A stretch of 64,000 nt of DNA from Rheinheimera sp. UJ63 (lineage in GTDB: Bacteria > Pseudomonadota > Gammaproteobacteria > Enterobacterales > Alteromonadaceae): NCBI RefSeq assembly GCF_021568285.1, contig NZ_JAKGTQ010000005.1, positions 124,001-188,000 on the forward strand, in the 5' to 3' direction. Shown one piece after another: positions 1 to 11,353 of this stretch (positions are counted from its first letter, which is position 1; every line of letters begins with the position of its first letter). Made by a program: the position numbers and the translations under genes. The notes below the pieces were generated by a model. That model ran no database searches, was not told the origin of the DNA, and was given only the letters and a program-made list of their open reading frames with translations.

Positions 1-508
1 CACGACGCATATTCCGCTGGCTTACGTTGCTAAAGCGATTACTCGCGAACGCTTACACAAAGTGATCACCATCTTGCATGAAGATTTGCAGCAAAAGTTC
101 GGTATTGCCGAACCTCGCATCTATGTTTGCGGTTTAAACCCGCATGCCGGCGAAGATGGCCATTTAGGACGCGAAGAAATCGAAGTGATCACGCCAGCTT
201 TAGAAGAGCTCCGCGCACAAGGTATGCACTTAATTGGGCCCTTACCTGCTGACACCTTATTTCAACCCAAATACCTGAACGAAGCAGATGCTGTACTCGC
301 GATGTATCATGATCAGGGCCTCCCGGTATTGAAATACAAAGGTTTTGGCCGTTCAGTTAATATTAGCCTAGGCTTACCCTTGATCCGAACATCCGTTGAT
401 CATGGTACCGCTCTAGATTTGGCAGCAACGGGCAAAGCCGATCCTGGCAGCCTGTTTCATGCCGTGACCCAAGCCATTCAATTGGCTCAACGAACCACGA
501 ATCCATGA
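1..508 (+). CDS. pdxA: 4-hydroxythreonine-4-phosphate dehydrogenase, C-terminal part (5' end outside window)
   Basis: This is the C-terminal half of PdxA, which oxidises 4-phosphooxy-L-threonine in pyridoxal phosphate synthesis. The reading frame is open from base 2 ([13 protein letters not shown]) with no stop upstream, so the gene begins before the window. Visible family motifs are NPHAGEDG and MYHDQGLP; the histidines in these two motifs are metal ligands in E. coli PdxA. The stop codon overlaps the rsmA start as ATGA, which indicates translational coupling in a pdxA-rsmA-apaG-apaH operon like that of enterobacteria. Confidence 0.96.
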   Translation, partial: TTHIPLAYVAKAITRERLHKVITILHEDLQQKFGIAEPRIYVCGLNPHAGEDGHLGREEIEVITPALEELRAQGMHLIGPLPADTLFQPKYLNEADAVLAMYHDQGLPVLKYKGFGRSVNISLGLPLIRTSVDHGTALDLAATGKADPGSLFHAVTQAIQLAQRTTNP

Positions 509-1323
509 CAGATAATGTACATCAGGGCCACCGTGCCCGAAAACGCTTTGGCCAAAACTTCTTACACGATCCCCATGTAATTGGCCGAATTGTTAAAGCC
601 ATAGCACCGAAAACGACGGATGTGTTAGTTGAAATAGGCCCGGGACTTGGTGCCTTAACTGAACCGGTCGTTGCTGAAGCCGGTAAGCTTACCGTGGTTG
701 AGCTTGATCGCGATCTTGCAGAACGTTTACGCCAACATCCTGACATGGCTGATAAATTAACCATTTATCAAGCAGACGCCATGAAGTTTGATTTTAGCCA
801 ACTGGTGCAGCCGGGTCAGAAACTCAAAGTATTTGGTAATTTACCGTACAATATTTCTACCCCACTATTATTTCATTTATTTGAATTTGCCGACCAGATC
901 GATACCATGCACTTTATGCTACAAAAAGAAGTCGTTGATCGAATGACTGCGGGGCATGGCAGTAAAGCCTTTGGTCGACTCAGTGTAATGACCCAGTATT
1001 ACTGTCAGGCCATTCCTGTGGTGCAAGTGGGCCCAGGTGCCTTTAAACCTGCACCGAAGGTGGATTCAGCCGTTGTGCGCTTAATCCCGTTTAACATTGC
1101 CGATCGCGCTAAAGTGGATCCCGCAATATTGAACCGTGTATGCCTAGAGGCGTTTAATCAACGCCGCAAGACCTTACGAAATTGTTTTAGTAATTTTGCC
1201 ACTGCTGAGCAATTAACCGCGCTGGGAATTGATCCATCATTACGACCGGAGCAACTCTCCGTTGCAGAATTTGTTAAAGTTGCCCAGTGGCTTGCAGAGC
1301 AGGAAAGTGCTAATGAGCCTTGA
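505..1323 (+). CDS. rsmA: 16S rRNA (adenine1518/1519-N6)-dimethyltransferase
   Basis: RsmA (KsgA) dimethylates the two adjacent adenines of the helix 45 loop in 16S rRNA during late 30S assembly. The 272-residue protein has the usual length. It carries the N-terminal [11 protein letters not shown] signature, the SAM-binding [11 protein letters not shown] motif near residue 45 and the NLPYNIS catalytic motif IV near residue 113. The start overlaps the pdxA stop (ATGA), and the last 11 bases overlap the apaG start, so the operon is tightly packed. Confidence 0.98.
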   Translation: MTDNVHQGHRARKRFGQNFLHDPHVIGRIVKAIAPKTTDVLVEIGPGLGALTEPVVAEAGKLTVVELDRDLAERLRQHPDMADKLTIYQADAMKFDFSQLVQPGQKLKVFGNLPYNISTPLLFHLFEFADQIDTMHFMLQKEVVDRMTAGHGSKAFGRLSVMTQYYCQAIPVVQVGPGAFKPAPKVDSAVVRLIPFNIADRAKVDPAILNRVCLEAFNQRRKTLRNCFSNFATAEQLTALGIDPSLRPEQLSVAEFVKVAQWLAEQESANEP

Positions 1324-1690
1324 GCAAGAAGTTACCGTATCCGTGGATAGTTTTTATTTAGGCGCTCAGTCTGATCCGGCTGAGCAGCGTTATGTCTTTG
1401 CCTATTGTGTCAATATCACTAACCAAAGCGAACAACAGGTACAACTGTTAAGCCGCTATTGGCAAATTACTGATGGCAATGGCAAACAAACCGAAGTCTC
1501 TGGCGAAGGTGTTATCGGAGTGCAGCCACAATTAGCGCCGGGTGAAACCTACAGTTACACCAGTGGCGCGGTATTAGAAACCCCCGTCGGCACCATGCAG
1601 GGTTACTATGAAATGATTGACCAAAAACAGCAATCATTTCGAACCCCCATCCCCTTATTCAGATTGGCTCAGCCACATATTTTGAACTGA
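1313..1690 (+). CDS. apaG: ApaG-family protein
   Basis: ApaG is a small beta-sandwich (FN3-like) protein usually encoded between rsmA and apaH; its exact role is not settled. I place the start at the ATG inside the end of rsmA, giving 125 residues beginning [11 protein letters not shown], the same length as E. coli ApaG. A longer upstream frame exists but only reads through rsmA out of frame. The typical [11 protein letters not shown] segment is present. The stop overlaps the apaH start (TGATG). Confidence 0.95.
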   Translation: MSLEQEVTVSVDSFYLGAQSDPAEQRYVFAYCVNITNQSEQQVQLLSRYWQITDGNGKQTEVSGEGVIGVQPQLAPGETYSYTSGAVLETPVGTMQGYYEMIDQKQQSFRTPIPLFRLAQPHILN

Positions 1691-2490
1691 TGGCCACCTA
1701 CGTTATAGGCGATTTGCAGGGTTGCTTTGAACCGCTTCAGCGCTTGCTGGCGCATATTCATTATCAAGCCGAACATGACGAGTTGTGGTTCTGTGGCGAT
1801 CTGATTGCCCGAGGCCCCGACTCTTTGGCATGCCTAGATTTTGTGCGCGGTTTAGGTGCGAAAGCACGCGTCGTTTTAGGCAACCATGACCTCAATTTTA
1901 TCGCCAGCTATTATGGTTTTAGTAAGGTTAAAGCCGCTGATAAACTGACCGCCTTACAGCAAGCGGCACATTTACCGGAATTAATACACTGGCTTTGCCA
2001 ACAACCGCTGATCCAAGTGTGTACTGAGCGCCAGTTGCTGATGGTGCATGCCGGCTTAGCACCCGAGTGGGATATCAGCACCGCTTTGAGTGCTAGCGCC
2101 GAGATCAGTGCCCTGTTACAGCATCAACCCACACTGTTGTTATCTACCATGTATGGTAATACACCGAGCCGTTGGCGCGATGTTGTCACCCAGGAAGATC
2201 GTTGGCGTTTTACTATTAATGCTTGCACCCGTATGCGGTTTTGCCAAGCCGATGGCGCATTAGAACTGCTCACCAAATCGGGCTTAAATAAACAATCAAA
2301 ACTGAAACCTTGGTTTGAGCTATGGCAAGACCATGCACAAATGGATATTTGCTTTGGACACTGGGCTGCGTTAGAGGGTTATAGCCCTATTAAACACATT
2401 CATGCACTCGATACCGGCTGTGTTTGGGGCAATCAATTAACCGCCTATTGCGTTGAAACACGACAAAGGTATAGTGTCGATAACAAATAA
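1690..2490 (+). CDS. apaH: Bis(5'-nucleosyl)-tetraphosphatase, symmetrical
   Basis: ApaH cleaves diadenosine tetraphosphate to two ADP and also removes Np4-type caps from RNA in E. coli. The 266-residue protein shows the metallophosphatase motif series: GDLQGC at residues 7-12, GDLIARGPDS near 37 and GNHD near 65, then GHW and later histidines. It is the last gene of the pdxA-rsmA-apaG-apaH operon and starts on the apaG stop codon. Confidence 0.97.
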   Translation: MATYVIGDLQGCFEPLQRLLAHIHYQAEHDELWFCGDLIARGPDSLACLDFVRGLGAKARVVLGNHDLNFIASYYGFSKVKAADKLTALQQAAHLPELIHWLCQQPLIQVCTERQLLMVHAGLAPEWDISTALSASAEISALLQHQPTLLLSTMYGNTPSRWRDVVTQEDRWRFTINACTRMRFCQADGALELLTKSGLNKQSKLKPWFELWQDHAQMDICFGHWAALEGYSPIKHIHALDTGCVWGNQLTAYCVETRQRYSVDNK

Positions 2491-2565
2491 TAACAAGTAA
2501 CGGCTACACGATGGATCCGCTGCTAGCCGTGACATAGCAGTTAATATGCTTAAATTGGAGTTGTC

Positions 2566-4575
2566 ATGAAGTTAACCGTTAAGTCTCGCGTAATTGGGGG
2601 CTTTAGCATCATTACGGTGCTATTAGTGATTATTGGTATTACTGCTTATATACGCTTAAACAGCGTGAGTAACGCGACCGCCGAAGTTAACACCATCTCG
2701 ATCCCTGCCCTCGAAAACAGTGCCATGATGAAAAGTCAGTTTGTTTTAATGAGCAAAATTGGCGTGCAGGCTTTTCATGTCAACGACAATGCGCAACTCT
2801 CTTTGTTACAACAACAATTTGATAGCCAACTGCAAACCTATAACAGCGCCGCTGCAGCATTAAATAAAACCGTACAGCAGCAACCGACATTACTGGCTGC
2901 TGCACAGCAAGTTACCGCCGCTTTTGACAGTTTCTTACCTATCTCAAAGCAGCTATTTCAACAATTAGCTAATAATATCAGCCTACAAAGTCAGATTGAG
3001 CAGCAAATGAGCGATCTGGAAATGACCGCAGATGATATGGCGTCGTTATTGTTAGATTTTACCGATATCAGTAATGTCCGCAGTAGTTTCCCGCAGGCTT
3101 ACACCGCAGCGACACAAATGGAAACCGGCATTAATAGCTTATTAAATACCGTGGTTGATTTAAACCGCACCAATGACAGCAGCACTGCCGCCACCATTAG
3201 TAATGAAATTGGCTTTCGCTTAGCTGACTTACAAAAGCAGCTTAATGTGATGCAGCAACAAGCCGCCAGCGTATCAATGCCCGCTGAATTAGCCACTAAG
3301 ATGCTTGAACTATCGGCTGGTTTAAATGAACAACAAGGTATACCTGCCAATAAAGCTCGCTTGTTAACCGGTAAAGCCAATGCCAGCCAGCTGCTCGAGA
3401 AAGCCGATTCCGATACCAAAGATGCCATTAGCCGTTTAACTACCTTATTAACAGCGACCACTGCCGCCGCGGAGCAAATTCAGCAACAAAGTAGCAGCAG
3501 TGTACAAAATGCTATCACTACCATCTTTATGGTGATGTTGGGTTCTATTGTTATCGCTATCTTTATTGCGTTTAGTACGGTTAGCGCCATAGTGAAACCG
3601 CTGCAAAAAATTAATGCCATGCTCAGCGTAATGGCAGCAGGGGATCTAACCCAACAATTGCCGCAGCACGCTCAGGACGAATTTGGCGAACTGTCAAAAA
3701 GTATTAATCAGGTTAACCTCAGCTTACAAAGCTTGATCCAAGGGATTATTTCCCGCTCAACGCAGCTAGCGGCAGCCTCAGAACAAACCTCAACCATTAC
3801 CTTGCAAACCACCGAAGCCATACGCGAGCAAAAGTCACAAGTCACGCAAGCCGCTTCGGCCACCACAGAAATGAGCAGTACGGCGCAAGGCGTGCTGCAA
3901 AGCTCGAACGATGCTCTGGCCGAGATTAAAAATGCGGATAGTGAAGCCGAACGCGTAAAAGGCATTTCATTAGAAAATAAAGCTATCATTGTGCAGTTAT
4001 CGAAAGAAGTCGATCACGCTTCTGAGGTGATTAACAAGGTGCATAAAGACAGTGCGGCTATCGGTAGCATTTTAGATGTGATCCGAGGCATTGCCGAGCA
4101 AACCAATTTATTAGCCCTGAATGCCGCCATTGAAGCCGCTCGAGCCGGTGAACAAGGCCGCGGCTTTGCGGTAGTTGCCGATGAAGTTCGCTCGTTAGCC
4201 AGTAAAACACAGGCTTCTACCCAAGAAATTCAAAACATGATCCAAGCGCTACAAAGTGGTGCACAAGCCGCAGTAGAAGCGATGAATAAAGGGAAGAAAC
4301 AAGCAGAAAGCTGTGTCGCAAAAACCGAAGTCGCCACATCAGCTCTCGATAGCATTACGCATGCGGTGCATTTGGCACACGATATGAGTGAACAAATATC
4401 CAGTGCGGCCAAAGAGCAGCATCAAGTAGCCATTGAAATCAGCGGAATATTAGAAGCCATCGTGGCGCTGGCAGAAGAAACCTCAACCGGCGCTGATCAA
4501 ACATCCGCTTCCAGCCATGAGGTGGCCAGCCTAGCCGAAGAATTACGTCGCTCGGTCGATCAATTCAAAGTCTAA
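2566..4575 (+). CDS. Methyl-accepting chemotaxis protein
   Basis: This is a transmembrane chemoreceptor of 669 residues. A first membrane helix (about 10-30) is followed by a long, helical, Gln/Ala-rich periplasmic domain, a second membrane helix (about 316-340), a HAMP domain and a cytoplasmic signalling coiled coil. The conserved hairpin tip is visible ([19 protein letters not shown], then [15 protein letters not shown]). The C-terminus lacks a CheR-docking NWETF-type pentapeptide. The ligand cannot be told from sequence. A good TTGGAG ribosome binding site precedes the ATG, and a strong terminator follows. It appears monocistronic. Confidence 0.96.
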   Translation: MKLTVKSRVIGGFSIITVLLVIIGITAYIRLNSVSNATAEVNTISIPALENSAMMKSQFVLMSKIGVQAFHVNDNAQLSLLQQQFDSQLQTYNSAAAALNKTVQQQPTLLAAAQQVTAAFDSFLPISKQLFQQLANNISLQSQIEQQMSDLEMTADDMASLLLDFTDISNVRSSFPQAYTAATQMETGINSLLNTVVDLNRTNDSSTAATISNEIGFRLADLQKQLNVMQQQAASVSMPAELATKMLELSAGLNEQQGIPANKARLLTGKANASQLLEKADSDTKDAISRLTTLLTATTAAAEQIQQQSSSSVQNAITTIFMVMLGSIVIAIFIAFSTVSAIVKPLQKINAMLSVMAAGDLTQQLPQHAQDEFGELSKSINQVNLSLQSLIQGIISRSTQLAAASEQTSTITLQTTEAIREQKSQVTQAASATTEMSSTAQGVLQSSNDALAEIKNADSEAERVKGISLENKAIIVQLSKEVDHASEVINKVHKDSAAIGSILDVIRGIAEQTNLLALNAAIEAARAGEQGRGFAVVADEVRSLASKTQASTQEIQNMIQALQSGAQAAVEAMNKGKKQAESCVAKTEVATSALDSITHAVHLAHDMSEQISSAAKEQHQVAIEISGILEAIVALAEETSTGADQTSASSHEVASLAEELRRSVDQFKV

Positions 4576-4594
4576 TCGCGCAAACTCACGTCAA

Positions 4595-4627
4595 TAAAAA
4601 AGGCCAGCTTGTTAGCTGGCCTTTTTC
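4595..4627. terminator. Bidirectional terminator between the chemoreceptor and folA
   Basis: An 8-bp perfect stem (AGGCCAGC / GCTGGCCT, 4601-4608 with 4615-4622) is flanked by an A-run on the left and a T-run on the right. It can therefore act as an intrinsic terminator for both convergent genes. Confidence 0.9.
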
Positions 4628-4641
4628 TGTCTATGCTTTTA

Positions 4642-5130
4642 TTAGCAGCGCTCTAAGGTGATAAAACGATGAGCTAAGGGGTTGCTATCACTTTGTGGCA
4701 CAACATCCTCACTCGTGATCTGCCAAGGCCCTGCCGCTTGATAATCAGGGAAGAAAGCATCGCCTGGTGTGTCTAAGGCAATTTCAGTCAAATATAAGCG
4801 CTGCGCTAAAGGTAAACACTGGCGGTAAATGTCAGCACCACCAATAATCATCACTTCTGGCACATCGGCTACTAACGCTAAAGCTTGTTCAACGCTATTC
4901 ACCCATTCTACGTTACAGTTAGCCGGTACCGGCTGACGACTGATCACGATATTACGACGCCCCGGTAAAGGACGACCAATGGATTCAAAGGTTTTGCGCC
5001 CCATCAATACCGGCTTACCCGAAGTCATGGCTTTAAAATGCTTTAAATCGGCCGGCAAATGCCAAGGCATCTGATTATTCAAACCGATTACGCGATTGGC
5101 CGCCATCGCTGCGATCATAGCTATTTGCAT
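4642..5130 (-). CDS. folA: Dihydrofolate reductase
   Basis: FolA reduces dihydrofolate to tetrahydrofolate with NADPH and is the trimethoprim target. The 162-residue protein has the normal chromosomal length. It carries the substrate-site segment MPWHLPADLKHFK (the acidic residue of PAD corresponds to E. coli Asp27), GRKTFESIGRPLPGR and the MIIGGADIY motif. It lies 9 bases after obgE on the same strand and is probably co-transcribed with it. No strong Shine-Dalgarno sequence is visible. Confidence 0.97.
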   Translation of the reverse strand: MQIAMIAAMAANRVIGLNNQMPWHLPADLKHFKAMTSGKPVLMGRKTFESIGRPLPGRRNIVISRQPVPANCNVEWVNSVEQALALVADVPEVMIIGGADIYRQCLPLAQRLYLTEIALDTPGDAFFPDYQAAGPWQITSEDVVPQSDSNPLAHRFITLERC

Positions 5131-5139
5131 AAGGCTAAC

Positions 5140-6348
<1,209 letters not shown>

Positions 6349-6387
6349 TCAGTATAACGCATGTCAGACAGTGGAGAAAATTTATAA

Positions 6388-6417
6388 TAAAAAACCCCGC
6401 TCTAGGCGGGGTTTTTT
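6388..6417 (-). terminator. Terminator after rpmA
   Basis: A 7-bp GC-rich stem (ACCCCGC / GCGGGGT, 6394-6400 with 6406-6412) is flanked by A and T runs. On the minus strand it follows rpmA, so it should limit read-through from the ribosomal genes into obgE. Confidence 0.85.
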
Positions 6418-6430
6418 GTAACCATCCAGC

Positions 6431-6688
6431 TTACTCGCTGACGATGCTTACATATCTACGATTGTGCTCGCCTTTCACTTCAAACTTCACTTTACCTTCA
6501 GTTAAAGCGAATAAAGTGTGGTCTTTACCGATACCAACATTGCTGCCTGGGTGGAATTTAGTACCACGCTGACGAACAATAATGCTACCAGATAAAACTG
6601 ATTCACCACCAAAGCGCTTAACACCTAAGCGTTTAGCTTCTGAATCGCGACCGTTACGAGTGCTACCTACACCTTTCTTACTTGCCAT
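6431..6688 (-). CDS. rpmA: 50S ribosomal protein L27
   Basis: L27 sits near the peptidyl transferase centre. The 85-residue protein has the diagnostic [21 protein letters not shown] block near the N-terminus and [20 protein letters not shown] in the middle. Its N-terminus reads MASKKGVGS rather than the commoner MAHKKAGGS, a minor variation. It lies 15 bases after rplU. Confidence 0.98.
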   Translation of the reverse strand: MASKKGVGSTRNGRDSEAKRLGVKRFGGESVLSGSIIVRQRGTKFHPGSNVGIGKDHTLFALTEGKVKFEVKGEHNRRYVSIVSE

Positions 6689-6703
6689 GTGTCGATACTC
6701 CTG

Positions 6704-7012
6704 TTACGCGCTGATGCTGGTGATTTTCACTTCAGTGAACCATTGACGATGGCCCATCTGTTTACGTGAATGCTTACGACGACGGAACTTGACGATCTTA
6801 ATCTTATCGCCACGGCCATGGTTGACCACTTCCGCTACTACTTTACCACCTTCAACTAAAGGGGCGCCGATACTGATTTCTTCGCCATTAGCGATCATCA
6901 GTGGGATAAATTCGATTTTTGCGCCGGTTTCTAAGTCTAGTTTCTCTAGACGAAGAGTTTGACCTTCCGTCACACGGTGCTGTTTGCCACCACTTTGGAA
7001 AACCGCGTACAT
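6704..7012 (-). CDS. rplU: 50S ribosomal protein L21
   Basis: L21 is a 50S subunit protein that binds 23S rRNA. I start it at the ATG giving [14 protein letters not shown] (102 residues, matching the family) rather than at a codon seven residues upstream. The C-terminal [16 protein letters not shown] segment is typical. It heads the rplU-rpmA unit, with a clear sigma-70 promoter about 70 bases upstream. Confidence 0.97.
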   Translation of the reverse strand: MYAVFQSGGKQHRVTEGQTLRLEKLDLETGAKIEFIPLMIANGEEISIGAPLVEGGKVVAEVVNHGRGDKIKIVKFRRRKHSRKQMGHRQWFTEVKITSISA

Positions 7013-7084
7013 AGTTAACTCCGTACAAAGCACGCCAACGCTTTTAAATTTAAGGGGCGTGTTAATTCAATTCACAGGGCGCGA

Positions 7085-7113
7085 ATTGTACGCAATTTCC
7101 CCCAGTGCCGCAA
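7085..7113 (-). promoter_or_regulatory. Sigma-70 promoter for rplU-rpmA
   Basis: Read on the minus strand, a -35 hexamer TTGCGG (7108-7113) is separated by exactly 17 bp from a -10 hexamer TACAAT (7085-7090). Transcription would begin near 7078, giving a leader of about 65 nt before rplU. Confidence 0.75.
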
Positions 7114-7478
7114 GCACAATTATTAAAAAGATCTGGCTGTGGTCATTCTAACGCAGCAAGGCCTGTTCAGCCAACTTCAAGGCGGTTAGGGCTAGGCGCG
7201 GCATTGCGGGTAGAAAGGGATTATTTTCAGCTGCTGCAACAGCGCATTGGCCGCCTTAGCACCGCCCCAAAAGATCAATTCTGGATGTCGTTACAGGCTT
7301 TTGCGCACCGCTAAAACGACATTTAAAGGCTTAACGTTAGTGCTGTTTACTCGCAAGCCGAACATTTATCAGAAAAGGGGATCCGTACTATCGCCGAAAA
7401 GGATCCAGATTTCATTTTAGCCCGCAGTTTGAATAGTGTAGAATCATCAGCATTCATTACTTTAGCAGTTAGAAGCAG
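7114..7478. other. Intergenic region between the rplU promoter and ispB
   Basis: I see no convincing gene here. A 69-codon frame at 7105-7314 has no ribosome binding site and no recognisable family. A TAGAAT hexamer at 7439-7444 is a plausible -10 for ispB, but the -35 is poor. Confidence 0.5.
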
Positions 7479-8450
7479 ATGACGCTCGACGAAATACAGC
7501 AACTCTCCGCAGACGATATGGCCGCGGTCAATCAGCATATTTTTTCTCAGCTTAGCTCTGATGTGGCGCTGATTAATCAACTGGGTATCTACATTGTAAA
7601 TAGTGGTGGCAAACGTTTGCGGCCGTTATTGGCGGTACTGGCCGCCAGAGCCTTGGGCTACCAAGGAACACAACATCTGAGCATTGCTGCTATTGTGGAG
7701 TTTATTCATACCTCCACTTTGCTACATGATGACGTCGTCGATGAGTCGACTATGCGCCGTGGCAAAGAAACCGCTAATGCACTGTTTGGCAATCAAGCCA
7801 GCGTGTTAGTCGGCGACTTTTTATACAGCCGCTCTTTTCAAATGATGGTTGAGCTGAACAATATGCGCGTAATGCAAGTATTAGCGAATGCCACCAATAT
7901 CATTGCAGAGGGTGAAGTATTACAGTTGATGAACATCAACGACCCTACCACTACTGAAGAAAACTACCTGCAAGTTATCTACTGCAAAACAGCAAAATTA
8001 TTTGAGGCCGCTACCCAACTTGCCGCCATCATCGCTGCACAGCCCGACTCGGTTGAACAAGCCATGAAAGCCTATGGCATGCACCTAGGCACGGCCTTTC
8101 AGTTAATTGATGATGTATTAGATTACCAAGCCGATGCCGCTGAACTGGGCAAAAATATTGGTGATGACCTTGCCGAAGGTAAACCCACACTGCCATTAAT
8201 TCATGCGATGCGTCATGGCTCAGCCATACAACAACAATTGATTAGCGATGCGATTACCGAGCGCAATGGTATGCAGCATTTGCCAGAGATTATGGCCGCG
8301 CTGCACGAAACGGGCGCTTTTGATTACACCCGGCAGCTAGCGCAGCAAGAAGCATTAAAAGCGCAACAGGCTTTAGCCGAGTTAGCACCTTCGCCTTTTA
8401 AGCAGGCTTTAGTTGCCTTGGCAGACATTGCGGTGTCACGCAGCCATTAA
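7479..8450 (+). CDS. ispB: Octaprenyl diphosphate synthase
   Basis: IspB extends farnesyl diphosphate with isopentenyl diphosphate to make the ubiquinone/menaquinone side chain. The 323-residue protein has both aspartate-rich motifs: DDVVDES near residue 86 (FARM) and DDVLDYQ near residue 211 (SARM). It also has the GGKRLRPLL substrate-binding motif. Its divergent position opposite rplU-rpmA is conserved in gammaproteobacteria. Chain length cannot be fixed from sequence alone. Confidence 0.95.
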   Translation: MTLDEIQQLSADDMAAVNQHIFSQLSSDVALINQLGIYIVNSGGKRLRPLLAVLAARALGYQGTQHLSIAAIVEFIHTSTLLHDDVVDESTMRRGKETANALFGNQASVLVGDFLYSRSFQMMVELNNMRVMQVLANATNIIAEGEVLQLMNINDPTTTEENYLQVIYCKTAKLFEAATQLAAIIAAQPDSVEQAMKAYGMHLGTAFQLIDDVLDYQADAAELGKNIGDDLAEGKPTLPLIHAMRHGSAIQQQLISDAITERNGMQHLPEIMAALHETGAFDYTRQLAQQEALKAQQALAELAPSPFKQALVALADIAVSRSH

Positions 8451-8476
8451 GGCTTTATCAGGGCCACTCATCGCAA

Positions 8477-8505
8477 TAAAAAAGGCGCTTTAAGCGCCTT
8501 TTTTA
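8477..8505. terminator. Bidirectional terminator between ispB and mdh
   Basis: An almost perfect palindrome (AAAAGGCGCTT / AAGCGCCTTTT, about 8480-8502) with flanking A and T runs lies between the two convergent genes. Confidence 0.9.
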
Positions 8506-8518
8506 AACTGAGTTAAAC

Positions 8519-9457
8519 TTAGTTTTTGTTGACAAACTCTTCGCCTAAAGCGATGTCTGCTTTTAACGTTCCCAGCATATCGTTCATGGCTTTTTCTTCA
8601 AAAGCACTTAATTGACCGATTGGCAGTAATTGCTCAACGCCGTTTTTACCCAGCACTAATGGCTGAGCGAAGAAACGTGCATGTTCACCCGCACCTTCAA
8701 CGTAAGCATATTCATTTACTGTTTCGCCCTGTAAACCTTTCACTAAAGAAATACAGAAACGCGCAGCGGCCTGACCCATTGATAAGGTTGCTGATCCGCC
8801 ACCGGCTTTTGCTTCAACAACTTCGGTACCCGCATTTTGGATACGCGTTGTTAAGGCTGCCACTTCATCATCGCTGAAGCTCACGCCAGAAACTTGAGAC
8901 AGTAAAGGCAGGATCGTTGTACCGCTGTGGCCACCTATTACTGGCACAGTGATTTCAGTTGGGTTTTTACCTTTTAAGGCTGCAACAAAGGTTTCAGCGC
9001 GGATCACGTCCAGTGTAGTTACACCGAATAAGCGACGTGCATCATAAGTACCGGCTTTCTTGAACACTTCTGCCGCAATGGCCACAGTGGTGTTCACTGG
9101 GTTAGTGATAATACCGACTAACGCTTTAGGGCACTGCACAACGATAGCTTCAGCTAATGTTTTCACGACGCCAGCATTGATGTTGAACAGATCAGAACGA
9201 TCCATACCCGGCTTACGTGGCATGCCCGCAGGGATCATCACGATGTCGGCACCGGCTAATGCCGTGTTCAGATCTTCTTTACCATAACCCGTTACGTTTA
9301 CTGCTGTAGGAATGTGGCTCAGATCAACCGCAACACCAGGAGTAACAGGAGCCAGATCATATAAGGCTAAGTCTGTGCCGGCAGGTAAATCTAACTTCAG
9401 TAACAACGACAGTGCCTGGCCAATACCACCGGCAGCACCTAATACGGCAACTTTCAT
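8519..9457 (-). CDS. mdh: Malate dehydrogenase (NAD)
   Basis: Mdh interconverts malate and oxaloacetate in the TCA cycle. The start giving [16 protein letters not shown] is chosen because it yields 312 residues, as in E. coli, and has GGAGAG just upstream; a codon four residues earlier is unlikely. The Rossmann glycine motif, [11 protein letters not shown] with substrate-binding arginines, and the catalytic [10 protein letters not shown] histidine are present. It is divergent from argR, as in enterobacteria and vibrios. Confidence 0.98.
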   Translation of the reverse strand: MKVAVLGAAGGIGQALSLLLKLDLPAGTDLALYDLAPVTPGVAVDLSHIPTAVNVTGYGKEDLNTALAGADIVMIPAGMPRKPGMDRSDLFNINAGVVKTLAEAIVVQCPKALVGIITNPVNTTVAIAAEVFKKAGTYDARRLFGVTTLDVIRAETFVAALKGKNPTEITVPVIGGHSGTTILPLLSQVSGVSFSDDEVAALTTRIQNAGTEVVEAKAGGGSATLSMGQAAARFCISLVKGLQGETVNEYAYVEGAGEHARFFAQPLVLGKNGVEQLLPIGQLSAFEEKAMNDMLGTLKADIALGEEFVNKN

Positions 9458-9633
9458 GCTTCTCTCCAATTATACAGTTCAGAATAACCGCGCCAACAAT
9501 ACTGAAATGACGCTCAAAATACAAATGTCTTACGCCTAAAGTCTAAGCCTTTTTTCAGATAAAGTAGACAGATGTCACCTACCGCAGCTTAACCAAGCTA
9601 TTTTAGCGCAGTCACTGCTATTGTGGCGTTAAA

Positions 9634-9648
9634 TTTGATAGTATCAAA
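9634..9648. promoter_or_regulatory. Perfect 15-bp palindrome upstream of argR
   Basis: The sequence TTTGATAGTATCAAA is a perfect inverted repeat about 30 bases upstream of the argR start, in the mdh-argR spacer. It does not match the ArgR box consensus well. It could be an operator for argR or mdh; the binding protein is unknown. Confidence 0.4.
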
Positions 9649-9676
9649 CACAGTAAATATTGCTGAACCGAGAGCC

Positions 9677-10144
9677 ATGACCAAACAAAACCGCCAAGAA
9701 GCCCTGATCCATGCCTTTAAAGCCTTGTTAAAAACAGAAAGCTTCGGCTCTCAAGGTGAAATTGTTGATGCCCTCAAGCATGATGGCTTTGACAATGTAA
9801 GCCAATCAAAAGTCTCGCGCATGCTGAGTAAATACGGCGCGGTTCGTACCCGTAATGCCAAACAAGAAATGGTTTACACCTTACCGCCTGAACTGGGCGT
9901 ACCGACGACCAAAAGCCCATTGCGTCAGCTGGTACTGGATATTGAACATAACGATGTGATGATTATCATCCGTACCAGTCCCGGTGCCGCACAACTTATT
10001 GCGCGCTTGCTGGATTCTGTTGGCAAAGCCGAAGGCGTATTGGGTACTATCGCTGGCGACGATACCATTTTTATCGCGCCGATCAGCGTGAAAAATATCG
10101 ATTTTACCTTACAAAAAGTCACCGAATTATTCGAGAAGGTGTGA
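9677..10144 (+). CDS. argR: Arginine repressor
   Basis: ArgR is the hexameric, arginine-responsive repressor of arginine biosynthesis genes. The start [14 protein letters not shown] gives 155 residues, close to E. coli ArgR; an upstream in-frame extension has no family match. An N-terminal winged helix (about 1-75, containing [19 protein letters not shown]) is followed by the oligomerisation and arginine-binding domain with [10 protein letters not shown]. The last 18 bases overlap the end of the convergent peroxidase gene. Confidence 0.97.
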   Translation: MTKQNRQEALIHAFKALLKTESFGSQGEIVDALKHDGFDNVSQSKVSRMLSKYGAVRTRNAKQEMVYTLPPELGVPTTKSPLRQLVLDIEHNDVMIIIRTSPGAAQLIARLLDSVGKAEGVLGTIAGDDTIFIAPISVKNIDFTLQKVTELFEKV

Positions 10145-11083
10145 TGATTGCGCCGTAAATTCACCGCGGGCGGCGGCTTCCATAAAAGTGATTGAAGGGA
10201 CAAAAAACGCCGCTGCAAGATCAATACGGCAAAAATCGAGTAAGCCATCGTAAATACCCGATTGCTGTAAACCCAATTTACTGCGCCAGAGCCGACTAAA
10301 AACATCACTTTCGGCACTAAAACATACTTGTAATGCACCTTGCGTATGCAAACTGGCATAAGGCATGTTTTGCTCGAGCAACATCGCATTATTTGGCGCT
10401 AATACCACATGTTGTGCCGTTAAATGACTACTACGGATTTCAGCATCCGCTGCGCACTTTTTACCATCGAGCTTTTGATAACCCATGATGGCTTCTTGTT
10501 GCTCCGTGCTTAATTGTAACCAATGTTTTTGATCTAACTGTAATCGATAAAAATAAAGATAACTGCCACCAGCAAAAACAGGTTCGTTAAGCGGATCCAC
10601 AAGCGCCGCTTTGCGCCGCTTGATGCCGCGTGGATTCGTTGGGGCATCGATAAAGCCCGTTAATTGCCGACCGTCCAGATAGCGGAACCCTGATAAATTT
10701 TCGACAATTTCGACATTAGGACTAATCAACTGATAGATTTGTTGCAGCGCGATGTAATTAACATCAGTCCGATCTGAGCGCACTTGGATGAATAAATCCG
10801 CCATACTGTGGCTCACTTGAAAATGCTCTGAGCGAAACTCGGGAAACGCACTAAGACCGGCCGGCCGCTGCCAAGGATACAGGCTATCCCAAAAATGACT
10901 ACTAATGGCGACCACACCGCTGAGCATGGCTTCGGAGAAGTGATCGGCTAAACGATTTATTATCTGCGGCAGCCGCGTTAGTTTTTGCCGCAGCATGGCT
11001 TCTTGGCCATCTAACACATTGATGAGCAGATAACTGCCATGTAAATTCGCTTCTGCACAAATTCCTAATTGTTCGCGTGCCAT
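10127..11083 (-). CDS. DyP-type peroxidase (YfeX-like) with altered distal haem-pocket residues
   Basis: This is a 318-residue ferredoxin-like haem protein of the dye-decolorising peroxidase family, closest in length and layout to E. coli YfeX. Visible family features are GFIDAPTNP at 143-151 (family GxxDG), the [13 protein letters not shown] segment near 172, and SSHL near 218-221, whose His220 should be the proximal haem ligand. Two departures matter. The second glycine of GxxDG is Ala147. The position of the distal arginine (RQSLPYG in YfeX) reads EQNMPYA, with Glu237. Asp146 is kept. No signal peptide is seen, so it is probably cytoplasmic. It may not be a conventional peroxidase. Confidence 0.85.
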   Translation of the reverse strand: MAREQLGICAEANLHGSYLLINVLDGQEAMLRQKLTRLPQIINRLADHFSEAMLSGVVAISSHFWDSLYPWQRPAGLSAFPEFRSEHFQVSHSMADLFIQVRSDRTDVNYIALQQIYQLISPNVEIVENLSGFRYLDGRQLTGFIDAPTNPRGIKRRKAALVDPLNEPVFAGGSYLYFYRLQLDQKHWLQLSTEQQEAIMGYQKLDGKKCAADAEIRSSHLTAQHVVLAPNNAMLLEQNMPYASLHTQGALQVCFSAESDVFSRLWRSKLGLQQSGIYDGLLDFCRIDLAAAFFVPSITFMEAAARGEFTAQSSHLLE

Positions 11084-11167
11084 GTCGTTCCTTCAGTGTT
11101 TTCTGTCACCATTATCGCTTGCTAAAGTAGAAGGTCAATCCCCAGTGTGACTAATCGCCTGCCTTTG

Positions 11168-11185
11168 TGTGCGAGATCTCTCACA
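11168..11185 (+). promoter_or_regulatory. GacA/UvrY binding site upstream of csrB
   Basis: The 18-base near-palindrome TGTGCGAGATCTCTCACA closely follows the GacA/UvrY consensus TGTAAGAGATCTCTTACA. It lies about 170 bases upstream of the predicted csrB start. BarA/UvrY (GacS/GacA) activation of csrB-type RNAs through such a box is established in gammaproteobacteria. Confidence 0.8.
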
Positions 11186-11237
11186 AAGCAGGTAGCCAAA
11201 GCGCTTTATATCTGCACGAATTAGAAAGCTTTTAATT

Positions 11238-11250
11238 TAAACTATTGATA
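11238..11250 (-). promoter_or_regulatory. Candidate IHF site upstream of csrB
   Basis: On the minus strand, TATCAATAGTTTA fits the IHF core WATCAANNNNTTR exactly. It lies in an AT-rich stretch between the UvrY box and the promoter, where IHF bending would bring the activator to RNA polymerase. Confidence 0.5.
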
Positions 11251-11353
11251 TTAAATATCTATTTTTGATTTTCACTTTATTGCAAAGATAAGACAATTTT
11301 TCCAATTACAGAAAACCCCTCCTGTTTTATGCTGATAAAGGCATAATGAACAC

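Noticed and set aside
7105-7314. 69-codon frame upstream of ispB
   Set aside because: It begins over the rplU promoter, has no ribosome binding site and resembles no family I know.
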